11,123 nucleotides of DNA from NCBI GenBank assembly GCA_011371465.1, contig DRQL01000027.1, positions 1 to 11,123 on the forward strand, read 5' to 3'. The DNA is from Gammaproteobacteria bacterium. GTDB taxonomy: Bacteria; Pseudomonadota; Gammaproteobacteria; DSM-19610. Shown here in pieces: positions 5,783 to 11,123 of this stretch (position 1 is the stretch's first letter; the number at the start of each line of letters is the position of its first letter). Both the position numbers and the translations under genes were made by a program. The notes under the pieces were generated by a model. The model had not been told where the DNA came from. It saw only the letters and a program-made list of their open reading frames with translations, and did not search any database.

Positions 5783-6283
5783 ATGAGTACACTGGCATTT
5801 ATTGGTGAAGGCCTGGATAGGGCCTGGGAATCCCTGAGCGAGGGCTGGCAGCAACTGCGTCAGCGCGCGTCGCAGGCCATCACCCGCTTTCAGCCGTTCA
5901 CCAGGAGCAGCGACGTGGAAAGCGCGGAGGACCAGCTCATGCAACGCGCCCTGCACTGGGGTCTGGTTGCCGCTGAGGTCGAGGAACGGGATGACGAAAT
6001 TATCGTGCGCCTGGAAGCCCCCGGCCTGGAAGCGGACAATTTTGATATCAGTGTAGTGAACGGCCTGCTGCGGGTGCGCGGCGAGAAACGCATGGAGCGG
6101 GAACAGCAGCGCGGGCGCTATCACGTTATGGAGTGCGCCTACGGCAGTTTCGAACGCAATATTCCCTTGCCGCGCAGCGTTGACGCCACGGGGGTCAAGG
6201 CGCGCTACCGGCGCGGGGTACTGACCGTGCGCCTGCCGATTGCGGAATCCGCCCGCGTGCGCAGGATCGAGGTACAAAGCTGA
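5783..6283 (+). CDS. Small heat-shock protein, Hsp20/alpha-crystallin family
   Basis: An ATP-independent holdase chaperone that binds unfolding proteins in the cytoplasm as large oligomers. It has 166 residues, typical for bacterial Hsp20. The variable N-terminal arm (1-60) is rich in Trp, Gln and Arg. The alpha-crystallin domain runs from about 61 to 155, with EAPGLEADNFDISV (78-91) and GLLRVRGEK (94-102). YGSFERNIPLP is at 120-130 and the family GVLTVRLP is at 145-152. The short tail has I-E-V (162-164), matching the I-x-I/V motif that docks on neighbouring subunits. Start ATG 5783 has a strong AAAGGAGGT (5768-5776) seven nt upstream. The sigma32-like promoter upstream suggests heat induction. 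It converges with a J-domain gene pair, another proteostasis locus, across a hairpin. Confidence 0.95.
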   Translation: MSTLAFIGEGLDRAWESLSEGWQQLRQRASQAITRFQPFTRSSDVESAEDQLMQRALHWGLVAAEVEERDDEIIVRLEAPGLEADNFDISVVNGLLRVRGEKRMEREQQRGRYHVMECAYGSFERNIPLPRSVDATGVKARYRRGVLTVRLPIAESARVRRIEVQS

Positions 6284-6288
6284 GCATT

Positions 6289-6320
6289 GCGCGGGCCTGT
6301 GCTTGCACAACGGCCCACGC
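6289..6320. terminator. Bidirectional terminator candidate between convergent genes
   Basis: GCGCGGGCC (6289-6297) pairs with GGCCCACGC (6312-6320) with one mismatch. Inside it TGTG and CACA add a second short stem around CTTG. The hairpin fills the 38-bp gap between the hsp20 stop and the stop of the convergent small gene. Neither side has a clear run of T, so its strength as an intrinsic terminator is uncertain. Confidence 0.5.
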
Positions 6321-6321
6321 G

Positions 6322-6519
6322 TTACTCCCCGGCCTCCCGGTCAGCAGGCCGGTACTGGTCAATCAGCTTCTGTGCTGCGTCGCCGTAGCGGCGCAGCCAC
6401 TGCTGCAAGACCGGCTTGCTGATGGTCCCGGCCCGGAGTTGCTGCTCCAGGCGCTGCAGCCCTTCCGTAGAGAGACGTTCCTCGCGCGCCACGCCGGGCG
6501 CAGGTTTTCTGCCGCTCAT
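6322..6519 (-). CDS. Small basic hypothetical protein downstream of the J-domain gene
   Basis: I do not recognise a named family. From ATG 6519 it encodes 65 residues beginning MSGRKPAPGVARE; a GTG nine bases upstream (6528) is an alternative start. Neither has a good ribosome binding site. The protein is Arg- and Gln-rich and probably helical (LSTEGLQRLEQQLR, VLQQWLRRYGDAAQKLI). It has no cysteine, no membrane segment and no signal peptide. The composition is protein-like and not that of an antisense shadow, since nothing is coded opposite it. It follows the J-domain gene by about 70 bp on the same strand, so co-transcription is plausible. Its stop lies against the hairpin that separates it from hsp20. 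Confidence 0.55.
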   Translation of the reverse strand: MSGRKPAPGVAREERLSTEGLQRLEQQLRAGTISKPVLQQWLRRYGDAAQKLIDQYRPADREAGE

Positions 6520-6589
6520 CGGCAGCACACGAACGGACAGCCCGGGAAGATATCGCGGAACCGGCTGGTCACTGGTCTGCTGCCCCCCT

Positions 6590-7180
6590 TCATGTCTTGC
6601 GGATCAAACAGTCCACCGCGGCATTGATCACCTGCAGGCGCTCATTGTCCCCGCCCCGGTCGGGGTGATGCTGCATCGCCAGGCGCCGCCAGGCAGACTT
6701 GATCATGGCGTCATCCACGGGGTCTTCCAGTCCCAGTTCGGCCAGAGCTTCTTCGCGCCCTTCGAACCTGCCCAGCCGGCTCCAGAACGAGGCAATCAGT
6801 TCACAGACTTCGTCTTCGCTGGTGCCGTCAAGGTGCGACCAGTCCAGGTAGTAGGCCCGCAGCGGATCCGGCATTGCCAGCGAGGCCGGGGCGGATGACC
6901 AGGGCAAGCGGCGAATGCATAAGGGTTCAATCTGCAACAAGCCCTGCTGCGACGCTGCGAGCCTGTCACGAAGTTCATACAGTGCATGGAATAGCAGGAA
7001 ATGTGCGCGAAACAACTGGTGGGGCGCGGCAGGCGGAGCCGGCAGGAACTCCAGGAACCCTCCTGCCCTGAGCGCCGTGATCAGCTCATATTCGCGCACA
7101 CCGGCCGGGTGAGCAGCGAGCTCCTGCTCGATGGCCAGGAAAAATACGCCAGGCAGCTGTGTAACAGCGGTGCACATCAT
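6590..7180 (-). CDS. DnaJ-related protein with C-terminal J domain
   Basis: A 196-residue co-chaperone-like protein. The first ~90 residues, starting around LPGVFFLAIEQELAAHPAGV (9-28), look like the N-terminal domain of the DNAJ-related family. The C-terminal J domain (about 145-196) contains the essential HPD at 172-174 in the context WRRLAMQHHPDRGG. That motif stimulates Hsp70 ATPase. The protein ends shortly after helix III, with no Gly/Phe or zinc-finger region, so it is not canonical DnaJ. The start is ATG 7180 or the adjacent ATG 7177. No Shine-Dalgarno precedes it and a TATAAT lies only 3 nt upstream of the ATG. The message may therefore be leaderless, or transcription may start further up. 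It is 91 bp downstream of metR on the same strand and is followed by the small hypothetical gene. Confidence 0.85.
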   Translation of the reverse strand: MMCTAVTQLPGVFFLAIEQELAAHPAGVREYELITALRAGGFLEFLPAPPAAPHQLFRAHFLLFHALYELRDRLAASQQGLLQIEPLCIRRLPWSSAPASLAMPDPLRAYYLDWSHLDGTSEDEVCELIASFWSRLGRFEGREEALAELGLEDPVDDAMIKSAWRRLAMQHHPDRGGDNERLQVINAAVDCLIRKT

Positions 7181-7183
7181 CGC

Positions 7184-7189
7184 ATTATA
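7184..7189 (-). promoter_or_regulatory. Perfect -10 box TATAAT directly before the J-domain gene
   Basis: The minus strand reads TATAAT, then GCG, then ATGATG. A promoter with this -10 would start transcription at or within the first codons. The matching -35 (GAACGG at 17 bp) is poor, so the site may be chance. Confidence 0.3.
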
Positions 7190-7271
7190 TGCATTTCCAG
7201 AATACTCCGTTCATGGCCAGACAACGTTTGCCCGGAACGGAAAACCGGAACCTTGCAGGCTGCCGTACCGT

Positions 7272-8186
7272 TCACCCGGTTACGACACCATTCCCGCTGC
7301 CGGCCGCATCGCGGGCCAGCCGGATGAACGCGTCCATATACGCGACCGACCGGTCCAGGCTGCGCACCGCCGCGTACAGGGTTCCGAACAGCCCGGAAGC
7401 ACCCAGCGCCCGTACCGCGAGACGCTGTTGCCTCACCGGTTCGCGCACCACCCAGTCCGGAAGCACCGCCACGCCACGCCGCCCTGCAACCAGTTGCAGG
7501 ATAATGGCTGTCAATTCCACCTGGCGCACGAACGCCGGTTCTACCCCCGCCGGTTGCAGAAAGCGGCTAAACACTTCCAGGCGTTTGCGTTCCACGGGAT
7601 ACGTGATCAATGTCTGGTCGGCCAGATCGCCGGCTTCCACCCTGTCTTTTTTCGTCAGCTTATGACCACGCGCCAGTACCAGCAATGCCTGGTAGGCAAA
7701 CAGCGGTTCGAATACCAGGTCATTCCCGGCCACCGGGTCGGAGCTGATCACCAGGTCGAGCGTACCGTTCTGCAAGGCGGGTATGGGGTCGAAACTCACC
7801 CCGAGGCGGATATCCACCTCGACCTCAGGCCACTGTTCACGATAGCGATCCAGCAGCGGCAGCAGCCACTCGAAACAGGCATGGCATTCGATCGATATAT
7901 GCAGGCGACCGGCCCTGCCCCGCGCGACGCGTTGCAGCTCCCCCTCAACCTGTTCGACACCGGGCAGCACGTGGCGTGCCAGCTCCAGCAGCTTGCGCCC
8001 TGCCGGGGTCAGCCTGAGGGGTTTGGTTGAGCGCAGGAACAACGGCGTCCCGTAGTAGTTTTCCAGCGCCTTGACCTGGTGCGACAGGGCCGACTGGGTC
8101 AGGTGCAAGCGTTCCGCCGCACGCGCCAGGCTGCCCGTTTCGTCAATGGCCAGAAAGCTGCGCAGATGTCTGAGCTCAAGATACAT
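7272..8186 (-). CDS. metR: LysR-type regulator MetR, activator of metE
   Basis: A homocysteine-responsive LysR-family activator of methionine biosynthesis genes, 304 residues. The N-terminal winged helix-turn-helix spans about 1-60 (LRSFLAIDETGSLARAAERL, then LTQSALSHQVKALE). The effector domain follows. It carries stretches very close to E. coli MetR, including ISIECHACFEWLLPLL, GVSFDPIPALQNGTLDLVIS, LITYPVERKRL and FLQPAGVEP. ATG 8186 starts MYLELRHLRSF, aligning with MIEVKHLKTL of E. coli. There is no good ribosome binding site. The gene is divergent from metE across 102 bp, the classical metR-metE arrangement. A MetR box lies 3 bp before its start codon, which suggests autorepression. The 91-bp gap to the J-domain gene shows no clear terminator. 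Confidence 0.95.
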   Translation of the reverse strand: MYLELRHLRSFLAIDETGSLARAAERLHLTQSALSHQVKALENYYGTPLFLRSTKPLRLTPAGRKLLELARHVLPGVEQVEGELQRVARGRAGRLHISIECHACFEWLLPLLDRYREQWPEVEVDIRLGVSFDPIPALQNGTLDLVISSDPVAGNDLVFEPLFAYQALLVLARGHKLTKKDRVEAGDLADQTLITYPVERKRLEVFSRFLQPAGVEPAFVRQVELTAIILQLVAGRRGVAVLPDWVVREPVRQQRLAVRALGASGLFGTLYAAVRSLDRSVAYMDAFIRLARDAAGSGNGVVTG

Positions 8187-8188
8187 AA

Positions 8189-8201
8189 TGAATACGTTTC
8201 A
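8189..8201. promoter_or_regulatory. MetR box in the metR-metE control region
   Basis: TGAATACGTTTCA is a perfect instance of the MetR pattern TGAA-N5-TTCA. It lies 3 bp from the metR start codon and about 24 bp upstream of the metE -35. A second, partial palindrome, TGAAACATGTTTT (8226-8238, with perfect AAACATGTTT inside), overlaps the metE -35. Paired MetR sites are known upstream of E. coli metE. Confidence 0.7.
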
Positions 8202-8224
8202 TCATTATTAATAATATCATGAAA

Positions 8225-8253
8225 TTGAAACATGTTTTGCAGCCTAGCATACT
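8225..8253 (+). promoter_or_regulatory. metE promoter, sigma70-like
   Basis: TTGAAA (8225-8230), 17 bp, then CATACT (8248-8253): 5 and 4 matches to consensus. The predicted start near 8260 leaves a leader of under 30 nt, too short for a riboswitch, so control must be at transcription. AAGG at 8278-8281 is the ribosome binding site for the GTG start. Confidence 0.5.
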
Positions 8254-8288
8254 GCCGTGCAAGGAATAACCACCCATAAGGCAGACAC

Positions 8289-10586
8289 GTGACCACCACA
8301 CACAATCCGGGATTTCCGCGCATTGGCATACAACGCGAGCTGAAACGAGCGCTGGAAGCCTACTGGAAAGGCGACATCGATCGCGAGGAACTCGAACAAA
8401 CCGGTAAAACACTTCGCGCACGCCACTGGGCGCTGCAGGCACAGGCGGGGCTCGACCTGGTCCCGGTCGGAGATTTCAGCTGGTACGACCAGGTGCTGGA
8501 CCTGTCCTGCCTGCTGGGCGCGGTACCACCACGCTTCAGGCATCCAGGGGGCGAGGTGGATCTCGATACCCTGTTTCATATGGCTCGTGGCCATTCGCGT
8601 AGCGGGCAACCGGTGGCAGCCTGCGAAATGACCAAATGGTTCGACACCAACTATCATTACCTGGTACCGGAATTCCACGCCGGCCAGCGTTTTGCCCTGT
8701 CATCGTCACAGCTGTTCGACCATGTGCGTGAAGCGCAGGCGCTGGGGTATACAACCAAACCGGTCATCCTCGGCCCGCTGAGTTACCTGTGGCTGGGCAA
8801 GTGCAAAGGTGAAAACTTCAACCGGCTGGAGCTGCTCGACGCACTGTTACCGGTGTACGGTGAAATCCTCAGCCGGCTTGCCTCCCTGGGCGTCGAATGG
8901 GTACAGGTCGATGAGCCGATCCTGGTGCTGGATCTGCCACAGGCATGGAAAACCGCATTCGAATCGGTCTACAGCCGCTGGCAATCCGGTAACGTGAAGC
9001 GCTTGCTGGCGACTTATTTCGGGGCGCTGGGCGATAACCTCGACCTGGCCTGCCGGCTGCCGGTGGATGGCTTGCACGTCGATATTGTACGCGCACCACA
9101 ACAACTCGATGCCCTACTCGACCGATTACCGCCCTACAAGGTACTGTCAGCCGGTATTGTCGATGGACGTAATATCTGGCGCACTGACCTGGACCAGGCA
9201 CTCGACAAACTGCAGGCCGCGCAGCAACGACTCAGCGAGCGTCTCTGGCTGGCACCTTCCTGCTCGCTGCTGCACGTCCCGGTCGACCTGGAGGCGGAAA
9301 CCGGCCTGACCGGTGGGATCAAACGCTGGCTGGCCTTTGCCACCCAAAAGCTTGATGAAATAACAGTCCTTGCACGCGCTCTTGATGCAGGGTGTGACAG
9401 CGTAGCCGGGGCACTGGCGGAAACACGCGTCGCTGTTACAGCGCGCCGTTGTTCGACTGACGTTCACCGTACTTCTGTCAGGAAGCGTCTGGCGGCGGTC
9501 AATGACACAATGGCGCAACGCCAGCACCCCTACCCCCAACGCGCGCCCCTGCAACGCGCATGGCTCCAACTGCCATTGTTTCCGACCACGACCATCGGTT
9601 CTTTTCCGCAAACGGCGGAGATCCGCGCCATGCGTCGTGACTACCGCCAGGGGGTCATCGATGCAGCCGGATACCGGGCCGGCATGCGCGCCCGAATCAC
9701 CGACATGGTTCGCCGCCAGGAATCGCTGGAACTCGACGTGCTAGTACACGGCGAGCCGGAACGCAATGACATGGTAGAGTATTTCGGCGAATTGCTCGAC
9801 GGCTTCGCATTCACCACGAATGGATGGGTGCAGTCCTACGGTTCGCGTTGCGTCAAACCGCCGGTCATCTATGGTGATGTCGAGCGACCCGCACCGATGA
9901 CTGTCGACTGGATCCGCTTTGCCCAGGCCTGTACTGACAAACCGATGAAGGGCATGCTCACCGGCCCGGTAACCATTCTTAACTGGTCCTTTGTACGCGA
10001 CGATCAGCCGCGCGCCGAAACCTGCGCACAAATCGCCCTTGCACTGCGAGATGAGGTGCTGGACCTGGAAAAGGCAGGCATCCACATCATCCAGATCGAT
10101 GAAGCGGCGTTACGCGAAGGTCTGCCGTTACGCAAACAGGAATGGCAGGAGTACCTGGACTGGGCGGTGCATGCATTCAGGCTCTGTGCCGGCGGTGTAG
10201 CGGACAAAACCCAGATTCACACGCACATGTGCTACTCGGAGTTCAATGATATCATCGAAGCCATTGCCAGGATGGATGCCGATGTCATCACCATAGAAAC
10301 ATCGCGCTCCGATATGGAGTTACTCGATGTTTTCGAGGACTTCGAATACCCGAACGAAATCGGCCCTGGCGTGTACGACATCCACTCGCCGAACGTGCCA
10401 ACAGTAGAAGCCATGGTCGGGCTTATGGAAAAAGCCGCGCAGCGTATCCCGGCCGAACGACTGTGGATCAACCCTGACTGCGGTCTGAAAACTCGTGACT
10501 GGCCGGAAGTGGAACAGGCGCTGAAGAACATGCGTGCCGCTGCGACCCAATTGCGCGCCAGAGCGGATTCAAATGCGGCCGTATAG
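8289..10586 (+). CDS. metE: Cobalamin-independent methionine synthase (5-methyltetrahydropteroyltriglutamate-homocysteine methyltransferase)
   Basis: It transfers the methyl group from methyl-tetrahydrofolate (polyglutamate) to homocysteine, the last step of methionine synthesis, using zinc and no cobalamin. It is full length at 765 residues (E. coli 753). The N-terminal half-barrel begins NPGFPRIG and contains WYDQVLDL and KPVILGPLSYLWLGK. The linker is around 400-435. The catalytic C-terminal barrel begins LPLFPTTTIGSFPQT. The zinc ligands are H646 and C648 (in IHTHMCYSEF), E670 (in TIETSRSD) and C731 (in NPDCGLKTR), equal to E. coli H641, C643, E665 and C726. The start is GTG 8289, chosen because TTTHNPGFPRIG is the conserved N-terminus and AAGG lies 7 nt upstream. 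It is divergent from metR and probably MetR-activated. Its last 18 bp overlap the end of convergent malQ. Confidence 0.98.
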   Translation: MTTTHNPGFPRIGIQRELKRALEAYWKGDIDREELEQTGKTLRARHWALQAQAGLDLVPVGDFSWYDQVLDLSCLLGAVPPRFRHPGGEVDLDTLFHMARGHSRSGQPVAACEMTKWFDTNYHYLVPEFHAGQRFALSSSQLFDHVREAQALGYTTKPVILGPLSYLWLGKCKGENFNRLELLDALLPVYGEILSRLASLGVEWVQVDEPILVLDLPQAWKTAFESVYSRWQSGNVKRLLATYFGALGDNLDLACRLPVDGLHVDIVRAPQQLDALLDRLPPYKVLSAGIVDGRNIWRTDLDQALDKLQAAQQRLSERLWLAPSCSLLHVPVDLEAETGLTGGIKRWLAFATQKLDEITVLARALDAGCDSVAGALAETRVAVTARRCSTDVHRTSVRKRLAAVNDTMAQRQHPYPQRAPLQRAWLQLPLFPTTTIGSFPQTAEIRAMRRDYRQGVIDAAGYRAGMRARITDMVRRQESLELDVLVHGEPERNDMVEYFGELLDGFAFTTNGWVQSYGSRCVKPPVIYGDVERPAPMTVDWIRFAQACTDKPMKGMLTGPVTILNWSFVRDDQPRAETCAQIALALRDEVLDLEKAGIHIIQIDEAALREGLPLRKQEWQEYLDWAVHAFRLCAGGVADKTQIHTHMCYSEFNDIIEAIARMDADVITIETSRSDMELLDVFEDFEYPNEIGPGVYDIHSPNVPTVEAMVGLMEKAAQRIPAERLWINPDCGLKTRDWPEVEQALKNMRAAATQLRARADSNAAV

Positions 10587-11123
10587 CTGCACCCAGTCCT
10601 GCAGACGCTGCCGGCACTCGTCCTGCACATGGCTCCAGTCGAAACGCCAGCGCCAGTTCCCTTCGGTGACACCCGGAACGTTCATGCGATGTGCGGCATC
10701 CAGGCCCAGTATATCCTGCAGCGGGATCACCGCCAGGCGCGCCACCGAGGCCAGCGCTGTGCGCACCAGCAAACCGGGCATGGGTTCACTGGAGTCGCCC
10801 AGGTAGTGACAGACCGCCCTGCGCTGCTCGTCCGACAACTCCTGGTACCAGCCCAGCGTGGTATTGTTATCGTGCGTACCGGTATAGACCACGCTGAGTT
10901 CTTCGTGGTTGTGCGGCAGGTACGGGTTATCGGGAGAACCGTCAAAAGCAAACTGCAGGATTTTCATGCCCGGCAGTTCAAACTGCCGGCGCAGGGCCGT
11001 GACTTCCGGCGTGATAACACCAAGGTCCTCCGCCACCAGCGGCAAATCGTCAAACACCTGTTTCAGGACCTGGAAAAAACTCTCGCCCGGACCCTTTACC
11101 CAGTGGCCATCGATTGCCGTTTC
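10569..11123 (-). CDS. malQ: 4-alpha-glucanotransferase (amylomaltase), C-terminal part, 5' end beyond window
   Basis: A GH77 enzyme that moves alpha-1,4-glucan segments between chains in maltodextrin or glycogen metabolism in the cytoplasm. The last 184 residues are present, beginning within ETAIDGHWVKGPGESFF. VAEDLGVITPEV contains the conserved Glu that acts as acid/base. YTGTHDNNTTLGWY contains the conserved Asp that completes the GH77 catalytic triad. The nucleophile Asp lies upstream, outside the window. NWRWRF near the end is also characteristic. The protein ends LYGRI, with the TGA inside the 3' end of metE. The two genes converge with no space for a separate terminator. Whether a glycogen operon lies further on cannot be seen. 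Confidence 0.95.
   Translation of the reverse strand, partial: ETAIDGHWVKGPGESFFQVLKQVFDDLPLVAEDLGVITPEVTALRRQFELPGMKILQFAFDGSPDNPYLPHNHEELSVVYTGTHDNNTTLGWYQELSDEQRRAVCHYLGDSSEPMPGLLVRTALASVARLAVIPLQDILGLDAAHRMNVPGVTEGNWRWRFDWSHVQDECRQRLQDWVQLYGRI

Noticed and set aside
7232..7271. Intrinsic terminator after metR
   Set aside because: Only a 4-bp CCGG stem and a distant 6-bp GAACGG/CCGTTC pairing are present, without a following U-tract.
7131..8030. 299-codon plus-strand open frame opposite metR
   Set aside because: MetR on the other strand is unambiguous; this frame is low-complexity His/Gln/Arg-rich antisense translation.
8202..8288. Cobalamin or SAM riboswitch before metE
   Set aside because: The metE leader is under 30 nt by the best promoter and contains no aptamer core; the 102-bp gap instead holds MetR-type palindromes.
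1..11123. Mobile element, CRISPR, toxin-antitoxin, phage or defence system
   Set aside because: No transposase, direct-repeat array, integrase or defence domain was found in any frame; all long genes are recognised metabolic, regulatory or chaperone families.

Overview
The window looks like chromosomal DNA of a GC-rich gammaproteobacterium. The NrdA is Pseudomonas-like, with two N-terminal ATP-cones. A metR/metE divergent pair has the enterobacterial layout, and the coding density is high with only housekeeping and stress genes. I see no insertion sequence, phage gene, tRNA, rRNA or CRISPR array. The genus cannot be fixed from the sequence alone.

Left part (1-3918, minus strand): a class Ia ribonucleotide reductase operon, nrdA (complete) then nrdB (its last part lies beyond the window edge). 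The 344-bp leader of nrdA is the most information-rich non-coding piece here. It holds a plausible sigma70 promoter, two NrdR-box-like sites spaced 32 bp apart, and a compact cobalamin riboswitch with its B12 box. Downstream of these are potential alternative hairpins and then a strong ribosome binding site. The leader happens to be open in the nrdA frame, so a naive gene call extends nrdA by 72 codons into the riboswitch.

Middle part (3919-7271): a minus-strand unit of an NAD(P)-binding extended-SDR protein followed by a TetR-family repressor. A 26-bp imperfect palindrome lies over the SDR promoter and is the likely operator. Divergent from it is a small heat-shock protein (Hsp20) gene with a sigma32-like promoter. 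Converging on hsp20 is a minus-strand pair: a J-domain protein with a C-terminal HPD motif, then a 65-residue hypothetical protein. A strong hairpin separates the two convergent transcripts.

Right part (7272-11123): metR (LysR-type activator, minus) and metE (cobalamin-independent methionine synthase, plus) diverge from a 102-bp control region with a MetR box. The 3' end of metE overlaps the 3' end of malQ (4-alpha-glucanotransferase, minus, partial) by 18 bp.

Two separate loci in this window encode cobalamin-independent versions of enzymes that also exist in B12-dependent forms: NrdAB (versus NrdJ) and MetE (versus MetH). The first carries a cobalamin riboswitch; the second seems to be controlled by MetR only. 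The components are known families. The unusual part is the stacking of NrdR and riboswitch control in one nrdA leader.
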